From: Thunnus maccoyii
Lineage: Eukaryota > Chordata > Actinopteri > Scombriformes > Scombridae
Length of the DNA stretch: 64,000 bases
Assembly: GCF_910596095.1 (NCBI RefSeq)
Contig: NC_056546.1
Location: 18,008,425-18,072,424 of the forward strand
Direction of reading: 5' to 3'
Positions 42,365 through 54,863 of the stretch are shown here, piece after piece. A program made the position numbers and the translations under genes. The notes beneath the pieces were generated by a model. It saw only the letters and a program-made list of their open reading frames with translations. It was not told the origin of the DNA and did not search any database. Position 1 is the first letter of the stretch, and the number at the start of each line of letters is the position of its first letter.

Positions 42365-42560
42365 CTTTTGAGACGGGCGGAGAACGCGGCTGTGTAACCT
42401 TGGCTGGCTGGCCGGTCTGAGCACAATGTGCAGCCTTGTCGCTCAGTGGAAAATAGTGGGAGGAACACGCACACTGCCCTGCAGGAGGGTTACTGCCAGG
42501 AGGTGACCCGGTGTGTTGCAACGACACACACACCCCCACACACACACAGAATCAAAAGGA
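42365..42560 (-). promoter_or_regulatory. elovl5: elovl5 noncoding first exon and promoter region
   Basis: The minus strand shows GTCTCAAAAG followed by a consensus donor GTAAGC at 42364, suggesting a noncoding first exon ending at 42365 that splices to 36253. Sequence upstream is GC-richer than its surroundings. The start site and any SRE/NF-Y sites could not be assigned. Confidence 0.5.
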
Positions 42561-42682
42561 TGACATCAAGGCTATCTGTCCTCCTGTAATTGCAGTTAAA
42601 TAGGCTGTAGTGTCTGTAAATTGTTAACCTTAAGCATGTGAGGACTGTATAAGGAGGGGAGCAGAGGGTCTGTTGTAACTTT

Positions 42683-42688
<6 letters not shown>

Positions 42689-42720
<32 letters not shown>
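42689..42720. repeat. (AT)n microsatellite
   Basis: Uninterrupted AT dinucleotides of about 30 bp following a T run. Confidence 0.9.
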
Positions 42721-42723
<3 letters not shown>

Positions 42724-42744
42724 GCCTACACGATTAAAAAATCA

Positions 42745-43165
42745 TATGGAGAAAGTAGTCAGACCCTTTACTGAAGTAAAAGTAGCAGCATCACACTGTA
42801 ATACTTCATTATAAGTTATAATCCTGTAAGTATTACAAGCAAAATGTTCTATAAAAGTGAAAGTACTCAATTAAAAAAAAGCCAGTGTTATGTTGAAGTA
42901 GTATTTTACTATGCAGTTAGGTAGGTTAATCTGCAAGGCACCATAATTGCATTTAATAAGACAAGAAACCCATCATACAGTATTTAATAAGACCATCATA
43001 TATTTTGTTTATAAAATCTCAATCTGCAAAATACCTTGTAACTAAACCTGTCAAAACGTTGTAGTGGAGTAAAAAGTACAATATTTTCCTGTGAAATGTA
43101 GAAGGATTGAAGTATAAAATGAAATACTCAAGTAATGTTCTTCAAATATGTACTAAACTACAGTG
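42745..43165. mobile_element. CAGTGGTG-type MITE, diverged copy
   Basis: Contains AAGTAAAAGTAGCAGCATCA, TTGTAGTGGAGTAAAAAGTA and TGAAATGTAGAAGGATTGAA in the order seen at 14510-15230. Termini are eroded. Confidence 0.55.
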
Positions 43166-43529
43166 CACACTAGATTAGTTTTTGGTGAAATAAGTATTTT
43201 AACCATTGTTTCTGGTCTTCTTCCTTCAAGTCAAGACATTTTTACCACTTACGCAAAATCTCTTCTATATGTGTCATGGAGGATACATGGGTCTTACCAT
43301 GTAAGACTGGTAAATTGCAATGAGCATTACTCACTATTTTCTGACGTTTAGATTAAACTAATTATTCAAAAAAAGACAAGAGATTGAGAGATTAATTGGT
43401 AGTGAATATCAAAATTGTGTCAACATGCTTTAATGTGCTGCACTCAGGGCTGCTCCTGACGTCCTGATGGCCCTCAGCAGAAATTTTATGTTGGGCTCTC
43501 TGCTTTTCTTTCTGAGCTCATCAGAAAGT

Positions 43530-43972
43530 GGTAAGTGATGACCCCTGCTGTGTCATCTTATGTTGCTGTGTGATTCGCCTGTTTCTCTGCTCACTCTGCA
43601 GGTGGATCATTAGTGTGACCTGGAACACCTGAGTGTGTTTGCAGGTTATTTAAGGCCGGCTGCAGCAGACAGCTCACTCTCTCTGTCTCTCTGTGGCACT
43701 CGGCTGCCTTGCTGCTGCAGCTCTCTTTGACCTCTTCCTGTTTGGTTTTACTATGTTGCTTTAGGTTTGTTACGCTTTACACCTTACTCACACACATCTT
43801 ACACCCATGCACACCATACACCACTGATGCTACTGATATCCACACCCCATGCTTTAAATATTTAGTTAACTCTTTAATTTGGTTTAATTTAGTTTAATAA
43901 ACTCATCTTTTGTTGAAACGTTAACATGGTGCGTCTCCCTTTTGTTGTGGCCACTTGAGCCAGGTCATAACA
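43530..43972. mobile_element. Possible solo LTR or similar repeat
   Basis: The block has a GGTTATTTAAGGCCGGC TATA-like region, an AATAAA (about 43897) and ends GGTCATAACA, an arrangement seen in LTRs. No target-site duplication or internal retroelement sequence was found. Weak call. Confidence 0.3.
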
Positions 43973-45882
43973 CTACCTAGATTAGCTGCAAAAGTAATCT
44001 AAATAATATTATTACCATTATTTATCAATGTAAAAAGCAACCTAAGGACTGAAAAACCAACAACATCTTTGTAATCTTGATGCAATAATTAGTGCAAATG
44101 AGGCCAACAGGGCTCCATTTAGACTCTCTCTCTTCTCTCCTCAAAGGCAAGAGGAATGAAAAAGAAAGTTTGAGAGAGAAGTTCACACCCTTCCTAAGCC
44201 TCTGCAGACCTCCTTATATCTGGATAATTGCTGGGTGAGATGGATGTGTTTCAGAAAGTTCCAAAAATGGTCAGATGTAGCCCCTACAACTCCGACACTG
44301 GAAAGTGTTTCAGACGCTGTTCAGCACCTTGTTTTAAGCATACTGAAGCTTTTAAAGTACTCAAAAGTGAGTGTTAAAAGTGTCTGATTACTGGACATAC
44401 TACTTCTAGTTAAGATGCATATCTTTGTGGTGACAGATTTTCCTCGAAATTTACTCATACTCTTTGTGCTTAGAGGAATGATTAAAGGGCTCAGAACAAA
44501 AACCATTTAAGGTGGCCAGTTTTTAAGTGACCAATAGCAGCGGAAAAACTCGCCCACAAATTACTCACCGACAAATTCAGCACAGTCACAGATATAATCT
44601 AAGAAAAGCACATTGTTTGCTGCAATAACTGGTCACATTCAGGCAAAACCAGTTAGTTCAAATAAACCTGTAAGCTTAGCAGTCATTGACTGAGAACACA
44701 GAGTTCACAGTCACTATGGGTGCAAGGACTATTATATAATAGATATAATAATTAAACACAAAAAGTTTGCCAAACATCTGGTTGATCTATGACACTATGT
44801 GCCGTGTTAGAGAGGGCAGAGGCCATTAATAGTACAAACAGACCTACATAATAATCTTCAGTATTTAAAAAAAGAAAACAGCTTCGAGATCATCAGTAAC
44901 AATAATCATCAATGCACTTAAAGAAAGTGCTATGGAGAGCTGATGCCACTATGGTGAACCAAGTGTTAACTCTAAAACATAACAAGGTAAAACTCTTAAA
45001 CTCTTTGTTTTATCCCATCTTTTGATTTGTTTTTTAAATTCAGCCAAACTGTGTGGCTTTTCAAGGACTTGGATCATCTTATCTAAAGTAGACCATAGTC
45101 CAGGTAAGTTTTGCTAAGAGAAATGTTCTCTTCTTCAGGAGGGCTCTGATCATATTTACACAGCTGCACACTTCCACATTTACATGTTTATCCAATACAA
45201 TCACAGTCTGAACTCAGAGGTGGTGATGCAAGAGGGATACTTTCCTCACTCTGGTTCATCCTGCTGCTCCGGCATTTGACCAGAAATGTTCTTGTCACAA
45301 GCCTGCTTCTTTAAGTCATCCACTGAGTCACATCTCACACCAGCCAACTCCAAATCACTCCTAGTCCAAGAATGCTGTAATACCACTGATGACCACTAAT
45401 TTTGTACTGTCTCCAAAACGTCTGTCTCCAATGGAAACCTCATTTAAAAATCATCAAATTCTCTCTTGAAATACAGCCAGTAGTGTTTTTCAGTAGAGTT
45501 CTATGATGATTTTGAAAAGTATTGTTCCTTTAATAAGATATTAACGTTTTTAGAAGGCATGTGTCATTGACTGGTCCCTCCCTGCTGTGCTCTCCACAGG
45601 GTGGGTCTGCACCCGCCATAATCATTAGCTGTCCAAGAGGTCAAATCGAGGCAATGCTCTTATCTGCCAGAGCAGCTAAGTATTATGTAAAGCTGTGGTT
45701 CAATGCCACCATCTTGTGGATGAAAACTGTTCAGGGTTTGGCTGATGGACATTTCAGGTATTACAGACACTCTGAAGAAGTGTGTTGAAACTAAAGACTG
45801 TATATAAAGATGGATGTAGCAAGTAATTAGGGCCTGAGCCCAAAGGGCCAAAGACCCTATTGTACTTTGTGTGTTTGTTTCT

Positions 45883-45913
<31 letters not shown>

Positions 45914-45967
45914 CTTCTTCTTTCTTTATTATTATGCAACTTAAACCCTTAATTTGACCCCCTAAAC

Positions 45968-46303
45968 ATGCTCAAAAACTCACCAAATTTGGCACACACA
46001 TCAGGTCTGGTGAAAAATTTGATAAAATGTAAAAATTATCCCCCAAAGTGCCAAAATGTGCTCTATAGTGCCACCTATGTATCTAATATGGCTGCCATGG
46101 CCCGTAGGAATGTCGTAGAGAGATTGAACCAAAACTCAATTATTCGTCTCATCAAGACCTACAAATCATATGCTGACACCCCTGACCTAAATCCAATAGA
46201 AAGTCCGCAATATGCCCATCAAAGTACGACTTTGTGCCAATTTTGGACCCCCAAGAAACGCTATTTCCTCCTAGGGCATTCATGGTATCGGCTTCAAACC
46301 TGA
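45968..46303 (+). other. Open frame within the composite repeat, 111 aa
   Basis: Begins MLKNSPNLAHTSGLVKNLIK. The same reading frame is open in copies at 13825-13469 and 47884-48108, with several amino-acid changes. No recognised domain, signal peptide or membrane segment. Likely noncoding repeat sequence. Confidence 0.4.
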
Positions 46304-47033
46304 ATACATGACTTATGACACTGTGCTGAACAAAAGTTGTTAAAAACTTTGTAATAACTTGAATGGTTTAGATATTGTAAGCCCTGAAAGTTGTAGTGCC
46401 ACATCACACCTTACATTGTAAACCAATGGGGAGGCAATCTCTAGGCATGGACTTTGTGTCAAACAAATGGTTCTGATGTCTAAACTATAAGTCTGACCAC
46501 TTTGAAACCTGTATCAACGGATTCGCAACAAAATTTCCTACAAAAAATGTGATTTTTAATGTAGGATTTGGCCAAAGTCATGGGATTTATAAGGATATTT
46601 CACAAGAAGAGTGAACTTCTCCTCTCCAACTGAACGGGAGAGAGAATAGGAGGGGGCGATGGGTGTGGGGGTTGAATGGAGCTCATTGAGTGAGAGTGAC
46701 AGTAAAGTGATAAAGTGCTGCAGAAAAATAAAATCGAAACTAAAATTTGTAGCTCTGTACTGCAGTTTTTCCTTTATTAGGGCCCAAGCACCTAGCGGTT
46801 TGCTCACACTTTCCATTCAAATATATGAGTATTTTTCTGTGTCCAGCTGCAGTTACTTATTGTCTCTACACACCTGACAGCAGTGTTCAATGCTTACTTT
46901 TTTGTCGAGGAGTATATGTGTTCCTACATGAAAAAAATTAGGAGAACACAGAAATTTAGGAGCACAATGAAAAATGTTCAAGTAACTGTTTATTAAAGAC
47001 AACAATTTATCACATACATATTTAAATGCTTTG

Positions 47034-47056
47034 TGTGTGTGTGTGTGTGTGTGTGT
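47034..47056. repeat. (GT)n microsatellite
   Basis: About eleven GT units inside the composite repeat region. Confidence 0.85.
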
Positions 47057-47185
47057 ATATAAATCAAAATTTATGTTCTTTTTAGGGGTGCTTGATTATG
47101 GCAAAAAGCATAATCAATTATTTTTGCTCAATATTGACATCATGGTTATTTAACACGATTACTTTTTGACTATCATTTTTGGCGA

Positions 47186-47419
47186 TTGCCGATATATGCA
47201 CATATTTTTTCCCACTTGGCTGAGGAAACTATTACACATGCAAGCATAGATTGTACTAAGTATGATCAGAAAAGACAATATATGATGGAAGAACTCAGGA
47301 AGACTAGAATTCCAGAGCTCAGCATTAAAACTTTAATGAACCTGCCAAGTGGGTGGAGTAGCAGTTTTGGGGGTTTTTTTGAGTTTATTAGACAGACAGG
47401 ATTGATGTGTAGGATTTAA
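47186..47419 (+). pseudogene. 3' tail of a non-LTR retrotransposon ORF2
   Basis: The translation has the typical C-terminal pattern after a LINE reverse transcriptase: THASIDCTKYDQKRQYMMEE, ELRKTRIPELSIKTLMNLPS, then FFEFIRQTGLMCRI and stop. This resembles the Cys-x-x-Tyr..R and F.R.TGL..RI end of I/Jockey-like or related elements. Only the last about 75 codons remain. Confidence 0.55.
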
Positions 47420-47876
47420 TGTTTGGTCTACAGTCCGAAGTGGAGGGTGGTGGTAATGTGCCTAATATGCTATAATTTAGCTATCGTTGAAGCGTGTGGC
47501 TGTGGCGTGGTGTTGAGTTTTGATGTTTCGCCATGACAGAGGAAATTGCTATAACTTAAGTGCAAATGCTCCAGTCTGCCCCAAACTTTGCATGTTTGAT
47601 AAGAGTCCCGACCTGAACACGTCCTCATGACAATATTCAGTCAATGATGCAAACTGGCTGAATAGCGCCCCCTACAAAATTGCAGTAAAGCAGCCCCAGC
47701 AGTGGGCAAAATAGTGGACAAAGGAAGTGATGTTTATCTCCTTCTTGCACTGTCTGAAAACAGCCCGGGTCTGAAGACATCTACATGTCCGTGATAGAAG
47801 CCCTTTGACTGCGCCGCGGCCTGACATGTGCAAGGGCGTGAAGGCCCGTTCAATGCTGCTTGCAGCTTTAATTATT

Positions 47877-49056
47877 AGGTCTGGTGAAAAATTTGATAAA
47901 ATGTGAAAATTATCCCCCAAAGTGCCAAAATGTGCTCTATAGCGCCACCTATGTATCTAAAATGGCTGCCACAGCCCATAGGAATGTCGTAGAGAGATTG
48001 AACCAAAACTCAATTATTCGTCTCATCAAGACCTACAAATCATATGCTGACACCCCTGACCTAAGTCCAACAGGAAGTGCGCAATATGCTCATCAAAGTA
48101 CGACTTAGTGCCAATTTTGGACCCCCAAGAAACGCTATTTCCTCCTAGGGCGTTAATGGTATCAGCTTCAAACTTGAATACATGACTTATGACACTGTGC
48201 TGAACAAAAGTTGTTAAAAACTTTGTAATAACTCGAATGGTTTAGATATCATAAGACCTGGAAGTTGTAGTGCCACATCACTCCTTACAATGTAAACCAA
48301 TGGGGGGGCAATCTCTAGGCATGGACTTTGTGTCAAACAAATGGTTCTGATGTCTAAACTATAAGTCTGACCACTTTTAAACCTGTATCAATGGATTCGC
48401 AACGAAATTTCCTACAAAAAAATGTGATTTTTAATGTAGGATTTGGCCAAAGTCATGGGATTTCTGAGGATATTTCACAAGAAGAGTGACATTCTCCTCT
48501 CCAACTGAGAGGGAGAGAGAGAGAATAGGAGGGGGGATGGGTGTGGGGGTTGAATGGAGCTCATTGAGTAAGAGTGACAGTTAGGTGATAAAGTGCTGCA
48601 GAAAAATAAAATCAAAACTAAAATTTGTAGCTCTGTACTGCGGTTTTTCCTTTATTAGGGCCCAAGCACCTAGCGGTTCACTCACTCTCTCCATTCAAAT
48701 ATATGAGTATTTTTCTTTGTCCAGCTGCGGTTACTTATTGTCTCTACACATCTGACAGTACACATTTCAATCAAACTCTGATCAGGTCATGTGCGTTAAA
48801 AGTCTTTACTTTTCTAAAAATAGACTTGATGAAAATTAGGAAGTGAATTTCTTGTACACACAAACTCATCAAAAGTTTTCAAATTATTAATTGAATGCTC
48901 TAGTCTGCACCAAACTTCACGTTTGTAAAGTCAGACCTGTCAGCCCAGGTCTGGAGACATCTACATGCCCGTGACAGAAGCCCTTGGACTGCACCATGCC
49001 CCGACATGCGCAAGGGTGCGAAGGCCCGTTCAACGCTGCTTGCAGCTTTAATTATA
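47877..49056 (+). mobile_element. Composite repeat, tandem second copy
   Basis: 47877-48765 is nearly identical to 46004-46880, and 48939-49056 matches 47761-47877, both ending GCTTGCAGCTTTAATTA. The start joins directly to the end of the first copy, implying a local tandem duplication followed by loss or replacement of the middle. Confidence 0.75.
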
Positions 49057-49519
49057 TTTAAACCTGTTAATAGAATCAAATGGCACTTTTTTAAACACCA
49101 CAACTTATCAATTTATTATTTTTTTTCCTTCTTTAAAATGACTTTTCTTCCCCCCTCTACATGCACACGTGGATGTATGGGGACACCAGGAGCTCCTGTT
49201 TTCAGTTTTTACCAGAAGGCCAGATAATTGATGATGGTGATGATGATCTATTTTCGATAACGGCGGGGTGATCAGACTCTGGTGGAGTCCATCTCAACCA
49301 GTTTCTGCTGAGCTGCTCCCTGACCCTGACAGTGTTGAGACTGGTTACTCCCATACTTTTAAATGATGCATATATGCTGACTGCAGGCATCAATTGAAAC
49401 ACTGCTAATTTAGTTAATTGGAAAGATTTCAGGATTTGTTTATGGAGGCAAATCAATCAAGCTTGAGACAGCTAACACAAGGTAGGATTTAAACCCGGAT
49501 TAATTTACTGTTGTACAGA

Positions 49520-49525
49520 TTTATT
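49520..49525 (-). terminator. Candidate gclc poly(A) signal
   Basis: AATAAA on the minus strand, about 560 nt past the gclc stop codon; no earlier canonical hexamer was noticed on that strand. Confidence 0.4.
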
Positions 49526-50083
49526 TGAAGCAGCGTCACATTGTAAACAATGGTTAACCATCTCCACTTGAATGCAACACTACCCTCAAGGTCCCACTAC
49601 AATGTCAGCAGAGCAAAGCAAACATTTCTCTTAAATTGAAAAAAAAAAAAAAGAAATCTCTACCAAAAGCAAAGAAAGCTCATATTCAGCGACAAAGGAA
49701 AAAAAATACCCATGATGTTAATGTTTCAAAGAGCAGAGGTACAGTATTTACAGAACACGGGATTAAAAGCGGACTACTGTACAACTCTTTGCTACATTTA
49801 CATTCTCACACAGATAGGCTTAATTTCCAGAGAAAAATAAATACACATCTGATTTCTATTACACAACCTTTTGCATGTCTTAACCCTATTAAAATAATTT
49901 TGTAATCATAAAAATCTGATACACTATATATACATACATTTGATGCAGGTATGTTTCTTACAACACACACATGCTGTTTTGCATTCTTTTAAAATTGGAC
50001 CGCTTTCATTCTGAGCCACATATTTGGTCTCTCTTTACATGCGTGTATGTATGATGACAAAGCATTTCTAACATTAGTGTTTC

Positions 50084-53000
50084 TCATTTGAATCTGTTGA
50101 CGGGGTTTCCAATTAGCTCTGGGCACTGCTCTTCGCCTTTTGCAATCATGTCACACTTCAGGAACAGGTCGTAGTTGATCTTGTCGGTTATGACGCTGTC
50201 CTGCTTGTACTGCGGGTGATTTGCAACAAATTCCCTCATCCACTTGGCCATGGTCATAAGGTCACCTGTTCCAGCAAAACAGAGTTATGTTCAGAGTCAA
50301 AGCTGCATAAAGACTGATTATACTTATTGTTTATTAGGAAATTTAGTGCTAATTTACCTGAGGCCCGTTTCTTGATGAGTTTCAGATAATTCAAAATGGT
50401 GCACCTGGTGTCCACATCTACTTCCATGTTCTCCAGGTAGCAGTTAAGGATCGGGATAAGTCCTTGAAAAACTCCCTCCTGGTGATAAAAAAAACGGAAG
50501 AGAAAACAATAATTATTAGACGACTTTAAAAAAGCCACAGGAACCAAACTAGGAACTGAAAGTGCCTTTTGTGTAACTGTGTTTGTGTTTTTATAGAATC
50601 TAAAGACCCATAAAGATTAGAAAACTGAGGAAGGAAAAAAAGAAACACAGCAGCATTTTAAAAAGCAAATTTCACAGGCGAGGAAACAACAACACAGTCA
50701 TCATGTTGTTCTCATTTATTGCGTATTTACAGTGGCGTGAGTCGGATGTAATCAGTGAATGAAAATGAGAAATGCGGAGGAGGAAAAGCAGACTAATAAC
50801 TCCAGAGCATCTGTCTACACAGTAGACCGAGCGTTTGATGGTTATTTCCGTTTTAGAAAGTAACCACCATGAAACACCGCTTTCTTCTCTCATTCATTGT
50901 CTAGCCCCCTTGACCGCCTCTCTCGTTTGCTCGTTTTCTTTCTCTCTATATCGCGCTTTTTTTTTAAAATTGTATTTTTTTTTTCTTTTTTTAAATGTCA
51001 ATAAACATCACAAGAAGTGTAGGTCTTTTGCCCTAAAATTGATATCAGAGTCACCCAGTTCTTCCCTACTTTGTGATTGAAGCGATCCACAAGTTGAAGC
51101 AGTTTCAGGGACAAAAGACATTTAACCCTGCAAACTCTGACAGTCCCTAAATCTTTGGACAAGTACAACCCCAGAGCAGGGACGTTTCTACACCTGGAAC
51201 TAACCTGCAGGAATTAAATTTAGCCCCTAGTTCCTCCAGTCAAAATGCAGGTTTATCCTGAGTTCTTCAAAAATTTCTGTCAGTGTGACACAATAATTAC
51301 TTTTCCATTGATGATGGTGTCAATGCTCATCAGTGTGTACTCCTCATTAGCTCCATCACTCTCCAGGCCATTCTGAGCAGAAGCAGCACCATCGAGGACC
51401 GGGTTGCAGCCTGTTTATGGACAAACAAAATGTATCAGCTGCTCCACAAACAAGACCAGAAACATCAAAAGAGGAGTTGCACTTTCTGTTTTAATCACCT
51501 TTGAAGATGTCCTTTCGGAAGTAAAACATGCCCTCCTGGACAGCGTTTCTCTTCTGTGCCACCTTCATGTTTTCATCAACCTAATGAAAGACAACTGGAC
51601 TTAAGTACATGATTGTTAGGACCCAAATGTCCTAATTTATTAATTAAATTCATCTTTAACACTGTATAAAATACCAGGAATGTGTGGCTGTTTTCACCTT
51701 TGACAAGGGGATTAGGAAATCCAGTTTGTAGGACAGGATCACTCTGGTGAGCAGGACGACAAACACCACATATGCAGCATTTTCAAAATCGGTTAGCTGC
51801 ACCTAAAATTTGATATGACATGACACTGATTTTAAGCACAGATTCAAGCTAAAAGTCTAATTAAGTGAAGGTGCAGTTGATAATTACCTCCATGGGGCGG
51901 AACTCAACTCTCCAGCCGATATCAGAGTTTGGAGGTGGCGGTTTAAACCTCATCGTCTGCCAGTTGGTCGACTGAAGGTTCTGCAAACATAAACATAGAC
52001 ACATTTAAATTACACTGAAGTCAGGCCTGTGTTGTGTTTATTTTCCACTCGTGATGGGCTTTCCTCTTAAGAACAAGGCTGAGGGAAAACAGAAATCCTC
52101 ACCTCAAAGTGATCAGACTCATTTTCGTCATCCAAGTGTATTTTCTCCTCAAAGACGGAGAGTGGATCTCGGATGAAGAGGTGTGCTATGTGTTGGGCCA
52201 GCAGCTTGTCAATCCCTATAAACAGAAAGCTGATTATTAGTGCATGTTAACCAAGTCGTGTACGTTTCATTTAATTCATACATTCCTGTTTCAAAATCCA
52301 GTAGAGGTTAAATGATTCTTTACTTGACGACAGCATGACTAATAGTAAATCCAAATTTTTTGACAGATAAGTTTCTCAGTTTCATTTGGGAAATTATTCT
52401 CCGAATGATTTCACCTGCACTGAGCAGCTGCTTTTTGATCTCCTCGTCTATCGTCAAATCGATGTCGTTGTACTTCTCACCGCAGCTGGACAGGTAGCTG
52501 TCGATTGAATCATATCTTGACTTGAAGATTCTGTATTTGTTGTTTTTCAAAGGCTGCAAAAGAAAAAAAAGACATTTTCATACTTAAAATGATCATTTTA
52601 TTATGATATATAGGTGGTGCTTTCACAGAGGCCACTTCACACCTCTTGAGTTTGTTGGAGAAACAATTTTGGTCCATTACTGACACTTGGTGGTGGGACA
52701 GATGAGTGTTGAAAAATCAGACTCGATCAAATGACCTTGAGTACTAGATAGAAAAATGTTGAGCGACAAGAAATGCTCAAAAACCATCTCTGTCATTTGA
52801 CTAAAACATATTTTTGTATCCTAAGTATTCTACTGACACAGCTTTTGTTTCAGGCCGGTTTTTCAGCTCCGCCTGCTCACCTTCAGCCCGCGTTCTTCCG
52901 GTGTCCTGTCATCCACCGAGGCAGAAATAACTCCCCAGCGACAATCAATATCTGACACATAGCCTCTGTAGAAGGGTGAGGCTGCACTCAAAGCCATCTG

Positions 53001-54774
53001 GAAACAGCAAAAACAGTCAAATAATGGGTACAAAAAAAAATTGTGATTTTAGGAACAAAGTTATAAAATCTTTTAACTCTGATGCAATATTTATTCTGAT
53101 TATTATTATTTGTTTTAGTCACTCCAGATTTGTTTTACATTAACCTTTTTATACATAAAAATCTATCTAAGTTCATAGATAATAAGTTATATATTAGTCC
53201 TACTAAAAAAAGAGGTCAGATAGATATATGGCAGCGAGCGCATGCTTCATTTATCTACTCACCACTATAGGGCAGAATGTTGCTAGTTGGTCATAAAGGT
53301 ACCTTGCTTCATCAATGCTGCAAGCTTGGAATGTCACCTGCAAAAATGTGATAAAACCGAGTCTGAAGTACATTTATAGATCACTTATTGAGATTGTTAA
53401 GTTGCCGATACACAAAACTCAATAAAGTTAGGATTATCGTGTATTTTACATCTCTGAAAACAAAAAAGATTGTCGGAGGCGACAGAGTTTGTCAGAGTTA
53501 GTCTTTCAGTACCTGCAGACAGCAGTTGCCCATGCCGAAGCCCATAGCGTCCATATAGATATGGTCAGGCAGAGCCGCTCTCGCTGCTTCGCCATCGTCC
53601 TCAGGAAACTCCTCCACAAAAGGAGACGGAGTGCACTTGTCTTTGAAGACTGAAATAAAAAAAAGATATTTATTATTCATATTGATTAATTTTAACTTGT
53701 AACTACATTTACTACTGCAGTAGTCTGCACATTACTCAGCTCATCAGGGCTACAGGTATGGTTCAACAATAAGGCCTGCCCGAATGCCCGGGGCAAGTAA
53801 AAGGCCACGTCGGGCTACTAAATCTAGCAAAAGTAAAAAAATAATGAAATAAAAATGTTTCAATATTTTTTTTCGATCATCGTCGTATCATAAATTATGT
53901 TCTTGTTCTTTAGCCCCCTCGCCTTGAACGCATTGGAGAATATTAGCACACGCTGTTGGCCAGTCAAGAGTTGAGTAGGCTACTAGTGTGATAAATGAAA
54001 CAAACATCTCTCAGGATTATGTGATCAAAGTCAAATACAGGAATCAGTGGAGCATGTAATTTTTCCATAAATACTCTCGAGAACGAGAAACATTAAAGAG
54101 GGAAATCGGGAAGCTGGAGTGGACGAAATGAGTCTAAAAAAAGTATTTGCCATTGGATTATGGAGTCTGTTCCAATGTTTAAGAGAAACTGGGCTGAACA
54201 AAAGAATTTAGAGTTCAGTGAAATATAGAGAATGGGTCATAACATTTTCAATATGCAATAATTTGTGTTGCTTCACATCTATGACTCTCTGTGTCCTTGT
54301 TCTGTTTCATTTACTTAATTAAAGATTAAACATGACAATTAACTTTAGTCTTTGTTATTATTTGATAACCGCTAATAAAACAATTTGTATTGATAACCGC
54401 TAATAAAACAATTTGTATTGATAACCGCTAATAAAACAATTTGTATGGGGGCAAGTAAAAGTTGACATTGGGCAAGTAGATTTCTGATCCACTTGCCGAG
54501 TGAAAAAAACAAAACAAAAAAAAAAATCAAAAGAACATTAATGTTGAACCTTGTAGTACAGGAGCAAATTAGTTGTCTATGTCAACAAAATCATCAACAA
54601 AAATTTTATTTTATTATTATTATATAAATCACATTTTAAGAAAATGCCATGAAATTACTTCTTTATAATACAGTTGATACCTTTTACGTCATTTAAACTT
54701 ACTTGGCACATTAATCACAACTTTCTCTCCTCTTCTGTGACGTATGTTTCTGGTAAGGGTGCTGAAAAAACAAA

Positions 54775-54863
<89 letters not shown>

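Larger units (their letters stand above)
45827..47875 (+). mobile_element. Composite repeat, copy with LINE insertion
   Basis: Starts AATTAGGGCCTGAGCCC and ends AGGCCCGTTC, GCTGCTTGCAGCTTTAATTA. An internal ATTAGGGCCCAAGCACCTAG (46777) repeats the start motif. An open frame at 45968-46303 encodes the NLIKCKNYPPKC / QNSIIRLIKTYKSYA peptide. The region 46890-47480 is absent from the neighbouring copy and carries a (GT) run and a LINE tail. Confidence 0.65.
42366..49519. other. Transposon-rich spacer between elovl5 and gclc
   Basis: About 7 kb without a host gene. It contains an (AT) microsatellite, a CAGTGGTG-type MITE, a possible solo LTR, and the duplicated composite repeat with a LINE tail. 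About 44000-45790 has no recognisable element. Confidence 0.7.
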
